A DNA stretch of 64,000 bases from Desulfarculaceae bacterium. Its GTDB lineage: Bacteria; Desulfobacterota; Desulfarculia; Desulfarculales; Desulfarculaceae. Where the stretch lies: NCBI GenBank assembly GCA_020444545.1, contig JAHLKT010000004.1, forward strand, positions 62,001 through 126,000, in the 5' to 3' direction. This document shows, in pieces, positions 1 to 9,179 of this stretch; position 1 is the first letter of the stretch; every line of letters begins with the position of its first letter. The position numbers and the translations under genes were made by a program. Below the pieces are notes generated by a model. That model searched no databases. It had not been told where the DNA came from and saw nothing but the letters and a program-made list of their open reading frames with translations.

Positions 1-131
1 ACCGCGAGGTTGAGGAAAAACGGCGCCGCGGCCAGAGGCCACAGGCGCTTGTGTCGCCAGATGAAGCCCCAGGCGCGCGGCACGGAGGCGGCGGCGTGGA
101 AAAAGCTCAGAGGGTTGGCCGGGCTGGGCAT
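1..131 (-). CDS. EI24/CysZ-like membrane protein, N-terminal part
   Basis: The frame starts at ATG on the minus strand, 3 bases after the stop of sppA, and runs off the left edge, so only about 43 N-terminal residues are visible. They contain an amphipathic start followed by RAWGFIWRHKRLWPLAAAPF, the way EI24/CysZ-family (old DUF540) inner-membrane proteins begin before their first membrane helix. Known members include a sulfate transporter (CysZ), but most bacterial copies are uncharacterised. The tight spacing implies translational coupling with sppA. The assignment rests on a short N-terminus and the rest of the protein lies outside the window. Confidence 0.6.
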   Translation of the reverse strand, partial: MPSPANPLSFFHAAASVPRAWGFIWRHKRLWPLAAAPFFLNLA

Positions 132-134
132 ATC

Positions 135-1022
135 CTAACGGGCGGGCTGCCAGAGGAACTGGAGCCCCGGAGCGGCCCCGCCTTGGGCCATCATATCCTT
201 GACGAACAGGCTCACCTGCTCGCGCACCAGGCTGGCCAGCCAGGAGCGCTTCTCCTCGGGCCAGACCAACGTGGGCTCTCCCTTGATGCCGCCCAGGCGC
301 GCGGCCAGGAGCACCGCGTCCTCGAAGTTGCCCATCACGTCCACCAGGCCCAGCTGCTTGGCCCGGGCCCCGGTGTAGATGCCGCCGTTGGCCAGCTTGG
401 CCACGTCGTCGTATTTCATGTGGCGGCCCCGGGCCACGTCGGCGATGAACTGGCGGTGGGTCTGGTCGATCATCTCTTGCAGGTTGGCCCGCTCGGCCTC
501 GCTCAGCGGCCGCGAGATCATGCCCGCGCCCTTCAGGTTGCCCGCGCGCACCGTCTGCATGTTCACCCCGATCTTCTCCATGAGCTTGTGGGCGTCGGGG
601 ATATTGATGATCACCCCGATGGAGCCGGTGAGGGTGGCGGGCGAGGCCACGATCTTGGTGCAAGGGGCCAGCAGATAATAGGCGCCGCTGGCGGCCACCC
701 CGCCCATGGAGCCGATCACCGGCTTGTACTTGGCGGTGCGGGCCACCTCGCGGTAGATCTCCTGGCTGGCCGCGGCGCTGCCGCCGCCGGACTCGGCCCG
801 TATGATGATGGCCTTGATGGAGCTGTCGCGCCTCAGGCGCATCAGAAGCTCGTTGGTGGGGCGCGACTGGGTGATGATGCCGCTGATGGGCACCACGGCC
901 ACCTTGCCGCCAAAAATGGCCGTGGGGCGGAGCCCCGGTTTGATCACAAACAGGGCTCCGCCGAACACGGCCACGATCAGGGCGCATACCCCGATGGCCA
1001 GGGCCAGGGGGTGCTTTTTCAT
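135..1022 (-). CDS. sppA: Signal peptide peptidase SppA (36K type)
   Basis: A 295-residue membrane-anchored serine protease that degrades signal peptides left in the inner membrane after protein export. A hydrophobic anchor lies at residues 7-27. The ClpP-like fold shows the catalytic serine in VAASGAYY (Ser112) and the general-base lysine in AGNLKGAG (Lys164). The 52-residue spacing is that of the short, single-domain SppA enzymes. A GSIGV motif precedes the lysine. It lies 24 bases after rpsA on the same strand and just before the EI24-like gene, so it is probably read from the hisC-cmk-rpsA transcript. Confidence 0.93.
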   Translation of the reverse strand: MKKHPLALAIGVCALIVAVFGGALFVIKPGLRPTAIFGGKVAVVPISGIITQSRPTNELLMRLRRDSSIKAIIIRAESGGGSAAASQEIYREVARTAKYKPVIGSMGGVAASGAYYLLAPCTKIVASPATLTGSIGVIINIPDAHKLMEKIGVNMQTVRAGNLKGAGMISRPLSEAERANLQEMIDQTHRQFIADVARGRHMKYDDVAKLANGGIYTGARAKQLGLVDVMGNFEDAVLLAARLGGIKGEPTLVWPEEKRSWLASLVREQVSLFVKDMMAQGGAAPGLQFLWQPAR

Positions 1023-1046
1023 TGGCTCAACCGTTTAGGGTTGTTC

Positions 1047-2894
<1,848 letters not shown>

Positions 2895-2930
2895 GGTAAT
2901 TCGCTTTAGCTCCCAATAGTTTGCCCACGC

Positions 2931-2967
2931 GGTAGCCTGGGCGCACTACGCCCCCAGGCCCGCTACC
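2931..2967 (-). promoter_or_regulatory. Hairpin in the rpsA leader
   Basis: On the minus strand GGTAG and CCTGGG pair with CCCAGG and CTACC around a short loop; one side has a 4-base bulge. It lies between the cmk stop and the rpsA start and is not followed by a U-run, so it is not a standard terminator. Ribosomal protein S1 represses its own leader in gammaproteobacteria; an analogous role here is inference. Confidence 0.45.
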
Positions 2968-3021
2968 TGTGAAATAAGTCTTCCTACCAGAAAGTACTGG
3001 GGTTTACAAGGATTCATTGGG

Positions 3022-3696
3022 TCAGGCGGGGATAGTTTTCCGTCGGCTTTTCACCCGTTCCACCAACAGATCGATCACCTGCTCGCGGGTGTAAGGAGTG
3101 GTGTCCACCTGCTCCGCGTCCGCCGCGGGCACGCAGGGGCTAAGGGCCCGCTCCTCGTCGCGCTGGTCTCGTTGACGCAGATCGGCCAAAACCCCGGCCT
3201 CGTCGGCCGCCTGGCCCTGCTCCTTCAGCTGCAACCAGCGGCGGTGGGCCCGGGCCTCGGGCGTGGCGGTTAGGAAGAACTTGGCCTCCGCGTCCGGGAA
3301 GACCACGGTGCCCATGTCGCGGCCCTCGGCCACCAGGTCTCCGGCCGCCCCGGCTGCCCTTTGCAGCTCCAGCAAACGGGCGCGCACCGGGGCCAGGGCC
3401 GATAGCTTGCTGGCCAGCTGGCTGATGGCCTCGTTGCGGATGAAGGGCTCCACGTCCTGGCCGTCCAGGAGCACGGTGAAGCTCGTGCCCTCCAGGCGGG
3501 CCTCCACGGCCACGCCCGGAGCCCAGGCGGCCACGGCCTCCCGGTCGTCCGGGTCCATGCCCTGGCGCTGGGCGGCCAGGGCCAGGGCGCGGTAGAGCGC
3601 GCCGGTGTCCAAAAAGGCGAAGCCCAGGCGGGCGGCCGCCTCTTTGCTCACCGAGCTCTTGCCCGAGCCCGCCGGGCCGTCAACCGTAACCACCAT
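3022..3696 (-). CDS. cmk: Cytidylate kinase
   Basis: A 224-residue enzyme that phosphorylates CMP and dCMP with ATP. The P-loop GPAGSGKSS is at residues 7-15, followed by LDTGALYRA, the family's substrate-side motif, and the NMP-binding/LID elements EGRDMGTVVFPDA and HRRW. Length matches bacterial Cmk (220-230 residues). It begins 4 bases after the stop of hisC and is followed by rpsA, a gene order common in many proteobacteria. Confidence 0.96.
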   Translation of the reverse strand: MVVTVDGPAGSGKSSVSKEAAARLGFAFLDTGALYRALALAAQRQGMDPDDREAVAAWAPGVAVEARLEGTSFTVLLDGQDVEPFIRNEAISQLASKLSALAPVRARLLELQRAAGAAGDLVAEGRDMGTVVFPDAEAKFFLTATPEARAHRRWLQLKEQGQAADEAGVLADLRQRDQRDEERALSPCVPAADAEQVDTTPYTREQVIDLLVERVKSRRKTIPA

Positions 3697-3700
3697 ATTG

Positions 3701-4807
3701 CTAGTTGCCTCCCAGGATGGCGTCCAGCTCCTTGGTGAAGCGCTGGTTCTCCTCGGGCAGGCCCACGCTGATGCGCAAATGCTCGGGCAGGCCGTAGGAG
3801 ACCATCTTGCGCACGATCACCCCGCGCTTGAGCAGCTCATCGGCCACGGCCGGGGCGTTGGCCCCGATCTTGACCAGCACGAAGTTGGCCTGGCTCGGCA
3901 CGTACTCTAGGCCCAGCGCCTCGAAGCAGGCGTAAAAGTCCTTGAGCCCCTGCCAGGTGATCTCCAGGGTGCGCTGCAAAAACTCCTCGTCCGCCAAGGC
4001 GGCGGTGCCCGCCACCTGGGCCAGGATGGAGCTGTTGAAAGGCTGGCGCACCCGGTGCAGAATCTGCATCACCTCCACCGGCCCCAGGCCGAAGCCCACC
4101 CGGAGCCCGGCCAGGCCGTAGGCCTTGGAAAAGGTGCGCATCACCACCACCGGAACTCGGTGGTTCAGGAAGTCGGTGCCCTGAGCCACCTCGGGGTCGG
4201 AGGCGAAGTCGATGTAGGCTTCGTCCAGAACCACCAGCACGCCCTCGGGCACCCGGTCCAGAAACGCGCTGAACTCGGCCTTGCTGAAGGCGGTGCCCGC
4301 CGGGTTGTCCGGGTTGTTCACGAACACGATGCGGGTGCGCGGCTCTATGGCCGCGGCCAGGGCAGTGAGGTCCAAACGGAAGTCCTTGAGCGGCACTTCC
4401 TTGAGCTTGCCGCCGGCCACCTGCACCAGCTTGGAGTACATGAGAAAGCTGGGCGCGGCGGCCAGGGCCAGGTCGCCGGGGCGCAGGAAAGCGCGGCTCA
4501 AAAACTCGATGATCTCGTTGGAGCCGTTGCCCAACACGATCTGCTCCTGGGCCAGGCCGTAGCGCGCGGCCAGGGCGGAGCGCAGCTCAAAGCCCGCGCC
4601 GTCGGGGTAGCGATGCAACCCCCCCAGCGCGTCGGCCATGGCCTGCACGGCCTTGGGCGAGGGGCCCAGGGGGTTTTCGTTGGAGGCCAGCTTGATGGCC
4701 CCGCTGATGCCCAGCTCCCGTTCCAGCTCCTCGATGGGCTTGCCCGGCTTGTAGGGCACCAGGGCCTCGATCTCCGGGGCCACGGGCGGCAGTTTTCTGC
4801 GGTTCAC
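3701..4807 (-). CDS. hisC: Histidinol-phosphate aminotransferase
   Basis: A 368-residue class I/II PLP aminotransferase that converts imidazole-acetol phosphate and glutamate to histidinol phosphate. Visible family features are KLASNENPLGPSPKA near residue 39, GNGSNEII, the NPDNPAGT loop (usually NPNNPTGT), LDEAYIDF, and the PLP-binding lysine in RTFSKAYGLAGLR (Lys228), with RISVGLPEEN near the C-terminus. The start is GTG with AAAGAGAG upstream. It heads a minus-strand operon with cmk, rpsA and sppA rather than other his genes, so overlap with the related aromatic aminotransferase function (AroJ type) cannot be excluded. Confidence 0.9.
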   Translation of the reverse strand: MNRRKLPPVAPEIEALVPYKPGKPIEELERELGISGAIKLASNENPLGPSPKAVQAMADALGGLHRYPDGAGFELRSALAARYGLAQEQIVLGNGSNEIIEFLSRAFLRPGDLALAAAPSFLMYSKLVQVAGGKLKEVPLKDFRLDLTALAAAIEPRTRIVFVNNPDNPAGTAFSKAEFSAFLDRVPEGVLVVLDEAYIDFASDPEVAQGTDFLNHRVPVVVMRTFSKAYGLAGLRVGFGLGPVEVMQILHRVRQPFNSSILAQVAGTAALADEEFLQRTLEITWQGLKDFYACFEALGLEYVPSQANFVLVKIGANAPAVADELLKRGVIVRKMVSYGLPEHLRISVGLPEENQRFTKELDAILGGN

Positions 4808-4827
4808 TTGGATGCTCTCTTTCCCCT

Positions 4828-4866
4828 AATGGCCAGACCGGGCCGCGCCTCCCCGGGGAGGCCATT
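4828..4866 (-). promoter_or_regulatory. Leader hairpin upstream of hisC
   Basis: AATGGCC and GGCCATT form a perfect 7-bp outer stem enclosing a GC-rich interior that includes the palindrome CTCCCCGGGGAG. It lies between the promoter at 4899-4928 and the hisC GTG start, so it would be in the 5' UTR. It has no U-run and is not a terminator. No histidine-rich leader peptide was seen. Confidence 0.4.
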
Positions 4867-4898
4867 TAAGCCCATGGCCTGGTTGCAAAACGAGGTGA

Positions 4899-4928
4899 AA
4901 TCTACCCACGGGCGGCGCGGCCTGTCAA
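4899..4928 (-). promoter_or_regulatory. Sigma70-type promoter for the hisC operon
   Basis: On the minus strand TTGACA (4928-4923) is separated by 18 bases from TAGATT (4904-4899). The -35 is perfect and the -10 matches 4 of 6. It sits upstream of hisC and would drive hisC-cmk-rpsA-sppA. Confidence 0.65.
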
Positions 4929-4938
4929 GGCAAGCGGC

Positions 4939-5367
4939 CTAGGCCAGCTCCAGGCGGGTGGCCTCGGTGGGGCCGTCCAGCACCAGCAGGGTCTTGGCCC
5001 TGACCGCCACCACCCTGGCGCGGGGGTCGTTGGCCAGTTCGGCCAGGTGGGGCAGCTCCTTGGCAAAGCGCTGTTTTAGCGCCGCCTCGCGGGCCGGGTC
5101 GTCCAGCAGCCCGGCCTCGCCTTCCACCGAGAGGGCCTTGACCCCGCCCAGACCTTGCGCATCGGCGCGGTCGTCGATGAGCAGGCTCACCAAGGGGCGC
5201 TCCATGAGGTTCACGAACTTGCGCGAGTCCTCGCGGCTTATCAAATAGAGCGTCTTGCCCTCGTCATCCCAGAGATAGCTCATCAACGAGGCTCGCGGCG
5301 CGCCCTCGCCCTGGGTGGCCAACACGGCCAGGTTCTGGGAGCGGATCAGGGAGAGCATCTTTTCCAT
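4939..5367 (-). CDS. Pyridoxamine 5'-phosphate oxidase-like FMN-binding protein
   Basis: A 142-residue split-barrel protein of the PNPOx-like superfamily (FMN or F420 binding). The sequence LATQGEGAPRASLMSYLWDD near the N-terminus followed by LYLISREDSRKFVNL and VSLLIDDRAD is the usual pattern of small general-stress FMN proteins. ATG at 5367 is preferred over the upstream TTG at 5373, because GGAGG lies 7 bases before the ATG. It is the last gene of the minus-strand group that starts with the SPOR protein. The physiological substrate cannot be told from sequence. Confidence 0.82.
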   Translation of the reverse strand: MEKMLSLIRSQNLAVLATQGEGAPRASLMSYLWDDEGKTLYLISREDSRKFVNLMERPLVSLLIDDRADAQGLGGVKALSVEGEAGLLDDPAREAALKQRFAKELPHLAELANDPRARVVAVRAKTLLVLDGPTEATRLELA

Positions 5368-5369
5368 GC

Positions 5370-5798
5370 TCAATCCTCCGGCCAGGGGGCGGGCAGGTCG
5401 TCATCGGCCTGATAGGCCCGGTCGCTCATCTCCACGAAGGTCACGGTCTCCTCGGCCAAAAAACGATGGGCCACGCCGGGCGCGATGTGCAAACGGTCGC
5501 CGGCCTTCACGTCCAGCTCCAGGCGCTCGCCGCTGAGCGGGCAATAAAACTGGGCCCTGCCCTTGCCCCCGGCGATGTAAATGTACTCGCCTTTGCGGCG
5601 GTGCACATGCCCGCCCCGCCAGCCCGCGCCGGGCTCCAGGGTGAACAGCCCCACCCGCCGCACCGTGGCGTCGTTGAGGATCAGGTGCCCCTCGCCCCGC
5701 GCGTCCACAAAGCGCTTCTCCGTGGCGAACTCTTGGCTCACCGGCAGATGCACCAGCTCCACCCGCGCGGCCAGGGGCGGCGGGGACGGCTCAGGCAT
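5370..5798 (-). CDS. Cupin-domain protein
   Basis: A 142-residue single-domain cupin. The motif-1 region reads GAGWRGGHVHRRKGEYIYI and motif 2 reads KAGDRLHIAPGVAHRF, giving the usual metal-ligand histidines and glutamate. Such proteins include sugar isomerases and small-molecule dioxygenases; nothing specific points to a reaction. The start is the ATG at 5798, which overlaps the upstream gene by 8 bases. A longer frame upstream is rejected because its extra residues are Pro/Arg-rich antisense-type sequence lying inside the neighbouring gene. Confidence 0.8.
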   Translation of the reverse strand: MPEPSPPPLAARVELVHLPVSQEFATEKRFVDARGEGHLILNDATVRRVGLFTLEPGAGWRGGHVHRRKGEYIYIAGGKGRAQFYCPLSGERLELDVKAGDRLHIAPGVAHRFLAEETVTFVEMSDRAYQADDDLPAPWPED

Positions 5799-6201
5799 CG
5801 CGCTTCTCCGGGGCGGCCTCGCCCTCGGCGGGCGGCTCCTCCGCCTCGGCGGCTTCGGGCTCGTTTGGCTCGCCGGGCTCGGGCTCATTCGCCTCGGCGG
5901 CCTGGTCTTCGGCCACCGCTTCGCCGGTCTCGGGCGGGGCATCCTCCTCGGCGGGCGGGCCGTGGGCCGGGTCGGGCAGAGTGGCCAGCTCATCCAGGGC
6001 CTGCTCCAACAGGTCGATGCGCTCGGCCGGGGGCTTGTAGCGGTCCACGAACAAGTAGTACTTGCCCTTGAACCAGCACAGGCCGCTCTTCAGGCGCAGT
6101 CCGCCGAACTGCAATTTCTCATAGGAGAGCTTGACCCCTTGCTGCCGGATGTTCTGCTCCAGCTCGGCCAAATACTCCTTGCCCCGCTTGCGCGCGCTCA
6201 C
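5791..6201 (-). CDS. Small conserved protein with SGLC motif and acidic tail
   Basis: A 136-residue protein not assigned to a known family. Residues 1-75 form a compact domain with the core SGLCWFKGKYYLFVDRY; the rest is a low-complexity Glu/Ala/Pro tail. The core resembles that of the gene immediately upstream (SGLCRLRGQLVIFVERR), so the two look like diverged tandem duplicates. The start is GTG with AAGGAG 6 bases upstream, and it overlaps the following cupin gene. Function unknown; cytoplasmic by lack of a signal. Confidence 0.7.
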   Translation of the reverse strand: MSARKRGKEYLAELEQNIRQQGVKLSYEKLQFGGLRLKSGLCWFKGKYYLFVDRYKPPAERIDLLEQALDELATLPDPAHGPPAEEDAPPETGEAVAEDQAAEANEPEPGEPNEPEAAEAEEPPAEGEAAPEKRDA

Positions 6202-6212
6202 TCAGACTCCTT

Positions 6213-6515
6213 TTATGCTTCCCGGCTCTCCGGGGGCTCGTTCTCCCCGGGGCCCAGGCTGTCCAGATAATCCCGCACCGCGGGCCGCAGATACACGCCC
6301 TCCAGGTCCAGGCCCTTGAGGGCCAGGCCCAGGCGTCGGCAGCGCCGGGCCAGGTCTTGGCGGCGCTCCACGAAAATGACCAGCTGCCCCCGCAAACGGC
6401 ACAGGCCGCTGTTCGCGGGCAGATCCTCGGCCCCGCCCAGGTCCTCCAAGCGCACCTCGGCTCCCAGGGCTTGGGCGACCTCGCCGAGCAAAAACCACAG
6501 CCGCTTATCATCCAT
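6213..6515 (-). CDS. Small protein, SGLC-motif paralogue
   Basis: A 100-residue protein starting at the ATG at 6515. It carries SGLCRLRGQLVIFVERR at about residues 36-52, matching the neighbouring 136-residue protein over the same region, then a basic helix and a C-terminal segment YLRPAVRDYLDSLG. A longer frame upstream runs through the SPOR gene in another frame and is rejected. It lies 11 bases after the SPOR gene and 11 bases before its paralogue. Function unknown. Confidence 0.65.
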   Translation of the reverse strand: MDDKRLWFLLGEVAQALGAEVRLEDLGGAEDLPANSGLCRLRGQLVIFVERRQDLARRCRRLGLALKGLDLEGVYLRPAVRDYLDSLGPGENEPPESREA

Positions 6516-6526
6516 GACCGCGCGCC

Positions 6527-7288
6527 TCAGCGCAAGGGTAGCAGGAAGGCGTCTGAAATCAGGCCCTGTTTCTCCCAATCCTTGTACTGGCGCCGCGCTT
6601 GCTCCAGGCCGGGGAACACCCCCACGCACACCCGGTGCCACACGCCCCGCTGACCCAGGTCCACCCGGTTCACCCGGGCGGGCAGGCCGTCCTTCACCAG
6701 GCGGGCGGCGTAGTCCTCGGCCATGGCCGCCTTGCGGAAGCTGGCCGCGCACACGGTCCAGGAGCCCGGGGCCGGGGCCTTGTCGGCCTGGGCCGGGACG
6801 GCCGCGGCCTGCGTGGTGGTGGTCTCGGTGGTGGAGGTAGTGCTGCTGGTGGCCGCGCTGGTGGTGGTCTCGGTGCTGGTGGTGCTTTCCGTGCCGGTGG
6901 TTTCGGTGCTCGTGGTGTCGGTGGTGCTGGTCGTGCTGGTGGTCTCGATCAGACTGGGCACGATGCCCGACACCATGGACTGGGGCGCGGGCAGGCCGGG
7001 AGCCGGGGCCGCCATGCGCGCGGCCGGGGCGCGGCCGGAGTCAAAGGGATTGGGCACGCCGGGAATGTCGTGGCCCGGCACGGACCACCAGGCAGAGAAC
7101 ACGAAGCCCGCCAGGAGAATGACACCCACCCCGTTCAACCAGGCGGCGCGGCGGCGCAGCTCCTCCCACATCCGGGCCTGGCTGGGGCGGCTGCGCCTGG
7201 CCTGGGTGTAGCGGTAGAGGTAGAACAGGCCGCCGGCCAGGTAGATCACCGACCCCGCCAGCAGAACCACCAAAAGTAAAGACGACAT
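6527..7288 (-). CDS. SPOR-domain membrane protein
   Basis: About 253 residues with two hydrophobic segments (near residues 3-25 and 50-70), a long Thr/Ser-rich linker with many TTSTT-like runs, and a C-terminal SPOR domain beginning GSWTVCAASFRKAAMAEDYA and ending ISDAFLLPLR. SPOR domains bind denuded glycan strands of septal peptidoglycan, so a division-site or wall-related role is likely. The ATG at 7288 is preferred to the TTG at 7303. It heads a five-gene minus-strand group. Confidence 0.8.
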   Translation of the reverse strand: MSSLLLVVLLAGSVIYLAGGLFYLYRYTQARRSRPSQARMWEELRRRAAWLNGVGVILLAGFVFSAWWSVPGHDIPGVPNPFDSGRAPAARMAAPAPGLPAPQSMVSGIVPSLIETTSTTSTTDTTSTETTGTESTTSTETTTSAATSSTTSTTETTTTQAAAVPAQADKAPAPGSWTVCAASFRKAAMAEDYAARLVKDGLPARVNRVDLGQRGVWHRVCVGVFPGLEQARRQYKDWEKQGLISDAFLLPLR

Positions 7289-7374
7289 AAGCCCCCGGAC
7301 CAACTAAGGCAAAAGGTGATTCCACGCTAGCATTTCGCCCCAGGAATCGCAACCCCGGGGCGGCCCATAATGGC

Positions 7375-7404
7375 TTGACAAGCCGAACGCGGCGCGTTCA
7401 ATAT
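7375..7404 (+). promoter_or_regulatory. Promoter upstream of the IclR gene
   Basis: A perfect TTGACA at 7375-7380 is followed after 18 bases by CAATAT (7399-7404, 3 of 6 to consensus). It lies 34 bases upstream of the ATG. The weak -10 would be consistent with a regulated promoter. Confidence 0.45.
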
Positions 7405-7437
7405 AGGGTACATCTTGGGTTCACTCTGGAGAACGAC

Positions 7438-8196
7438 ATGCCATCCAAAACCGGCTACCGGGCGCCTTCGGTGGCCAGGGCCTTGAAAATACTGGAGCTG
7501 GTGGCTCAGAGCAACGACGGCCTGGGCATCAGCGAACTTTCCCGCCGTTTGGAGATCAGCAAGGGCACCGTCTTCGGCCTGTGCAACCAGCTGGAGTCCG
7601 GCGGCGCGCTCAGCCGCGACCCGGAGAGCAAGCGCTACGGCCTGGGCCCCCTGGTGGCCACCCTGGCCCGGCGCGGCTTTGCCCAGGCCAGCCTGCGCGA
7701 CGCTGCCGCCCCGGAGATGACCCGCCTGTGCACCCGCCTGGACGAGTCGGTGTTCCTGGGGGTCATGGGCCGGGGCGAGGTGCTGGTGGTGGAGGCGCGC
7801 CAGCCCCCGGAGAAGATTCGCATCTCCGCCGGGCCGGGCACCCGCCTGCCCCTGTTGGCCGGGGCGGTGGGCAAGGTATTTTTGGCCAGCCAGACCCCGG
7901 ACAAGGTGCGCGAATACCTGGCCGACGGCCTGCCCCGCTTCACCGAGCACACGGTGAGCGACCCGGAGGAGTTCATCGAGCAGCTGGACCAGGTGCGCCG
8001 CCAGGGTTTCGCCCTGGAGCAGGACGAGTTCCTCAGCGGAATCTGGGGGGTGGCCGCGAGCCTGGGCGTGTCCGGGGGGATGCCCGCCGCGCTCTACGTG
8101 GTGGGCTTCACCACCTCACTCTACACCGGCCGCCTCCAGGAAGTGGCTCGGGAGACCCTGGCCGCTGCCAAGCGCATCCAAAGGGCGTTGGACTAA
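7438..8196 (+). CDS. IclR-family transcriptional regulator
   Basis: A 252-residue regulator with an N-terminal winged helix-turn-helix (about residues 8-65: SVARALKILELVAQS, then ISELSRRLEISKGTVFGLCN, and YGLGP) and a C-terminal GAF-like effector domain with PGTRLPLLAGAVGKVFLAS and FALEQDEFLSGIWGVAA. The effector is unknown. The ATG at 7438 has GGAGAA 4-10 bases upstream. Divergently placed to the SPOR gene with a promoter in the shared intergenic space. No obvious target operon adjoins it. Confidence 0.93.
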   Translation: MPSKTGYRAPSVARALKILELVAQSNDGLGISELSRRLEISKGTVFGLCNQLESGGALSRDPESKRYGLGPLVATLARRGFAQASLRDAAAPEMTRLCTRLDESVFLGVMGRGEVLVVEARQPPEKIRISAGPGTRLPLLAGAVGKVFLASQTPDKVREYLADGLPRFTEHTVSDPEEFIEQLDQVRRQGFALEQDEFLSGIWGVAASLGVSGGMPAALYVVGFTTSLYTGRLQEVARETLAAAKRIQRALD

Positions 8197-8502
8197 CGGG
8201 GCTTACCGTCCGCATTTAAGGATAAAGAGTTTCGAAGGGTAAGATTTGGTCCGCCTTGGCGGCTCGGGCGTTGGCCTGCGTCCCGGGGCGCGAGTCAAGC
8301 GGCGTGTCGTGGCGCGAGGCCGGGGCGGGCTTAACCGCTGGTGGCGGCAGCTTGGCGGGCACAGCTCGATTAGCCCGAGGCAGCCAGATAGGCGCGATAA
8401 TGCCGACGCGATTTGTCGGCGACCGAGCGGGCCCCGAAACACGTGGCAGCTCCCTGCCCCCACTTCTTTCTATTCCCAACCTCTTATCTTCTTCCTTTCC
8501 CC
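8197..8502. other. Intergenic region without recognised gene
   Basis: This 306-base gap separates two converging genes. It is GC-rich at the left and has a pyrimidine-rich stretch near 8460-8510. Short open frames are present on both strands but have no start signals or recognisable protein features. No clear terminator, tRNA or repeat was seen. Confidence 0.5.
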
Positions 8503-8808
8503 CTATTCGCCCTTAACCCGAAACCAAGGCCCGTCAATGCGCTGGCCCTTGCACTGGGGGCAGCGCCCCGGCGCGTCCAGGCGGTTGCGCTTTTCAAAGA
8601 CATAGCCGCAGGCGAGGCAGCAGGCGGGCTCGATGACTAGCCGCCGCTTGAGCGAGTGCTGTAGGTGGGTCAGGTGCTCCTCCGCCTCGGGGCGGGTGAG
8701 CAAAAGGGCGGAGGCCAGCTCCTGGGCGGACCAGGGCCCCTGCTCGAGCATTTGCTCCATGTTTTGCCGAATGGTCAGGCGCAAGGAAAAGTGACCCCAG
8801 CCGTGCAT
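8503..8808 (-). CDS. wHTH/zinc-ribbon predicted transcriptional regulator
   Basis: A small protein with an N-terminal winged helix (LTIRQNMEQMLEQGPWSAQE through HLTHLQHSLKRR) and a C-terminal zinc ribbon with CLACGYVF and CPQC. This arrangement is that of COG3357-type predicted regulators (HTH fused to Zn-ribbon). The ATG at 8808 would lie inside the 3' end of the SRP RNA on the same strand, and no good Shine-Dalgarno precedes it. A TTG at 8784 or the ATG at 8760 is an alternative, so the N-terminus is uncertain. Regulon unknown. Confidence 0.78.
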   Translation of the reverse strand: MHGWGHFSLRLTIRQNMEQMLEQGPWSAQELASALLLTRPEAEEHLTHLQHSLKRRLVIEPACCLACGYVFEKRNRLDAPGRCPQCKGQRIDGPWFRVKGE

Positions 8809-9066
8809 CCCGCTTTGAGCCGGCCGCCAAAGAAGCTGTGAAGCGCGGGGTCAAGGACCAGAGCGCTCCGCGACACGCGCCGCATCGCTTACCGCTGCTT
8901 CCTCCCGGATCTGACGGGGTTCACGACCGCACGTCGCGCGGTGTCCGGACTGAACCCCCCGAACACAAGTACTTCCAAGGCGGCGCCGCCCGGGGCGGGC
9001 CTTCGACCCCGCGAAAGCGGATTTCGGGTGCAGGGCACCGCTAGCTCCCCGTCTAGCACGGCCAGG
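8797..9066 (-). ncRNA. ffs: Signal recognition particle RNA, large (Alu-containing) type
   Basis: On the minus strand the universal SRP domain IV is present: GTCAGATCCGGGAGGAAGCA lies at about 8894-8913, flanked by GAACCCC and GCGGTAAG. About 140 bases upstream is GTGCTAGACGGGG, followed by GAGCTAGCGGTGCC, the 5' Alu-domain signature of the long SRP RNAs of Bacillus type (recalled from memory, one mismatch). The 5' GCCGTGC (about 9063-9057) pairs perfectly with GCACGGC near the 3' end (8806-8800), closing the molecule at about 270 nt. Inner pairing of GGGGTTCA-like and TGACCCC segments fits helix 5. The exact ends are estimated. Confidence 0.88.
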
Positions 9067-9093
9067 GTCGAATTCGAATGGTCTAACATTAAC

Positions 9094-9126
9094 AAAAAAA
9101 CGGCCCCGCCGCTCTACGGGCGGGGC
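9094..9126 (-). terminator. Rho-independent terminator after the IHF/HU gene
   Basis: On the minus strand GCCCCGCC pairs with GGCGGGGC around an 8-base loop and is followed by CG and seven Ts. It lies 54 bases beyond the stop codon of the IHF/HU gene and just upstream of the SRP RNA, insulating the two. Confidence 0.9.
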
Positions 9127-9179
9127 AGTTATTCAAATTTCGCGCACGGAACGGCCTCAAGAGCAGGCCGCGCGGGGAC

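Noticed and set aside
8216-8479. 87-codon minus-strand frame in the gap after the IclR gene
   Set aside because: There is no convincing ribosome-binding site or protein features.
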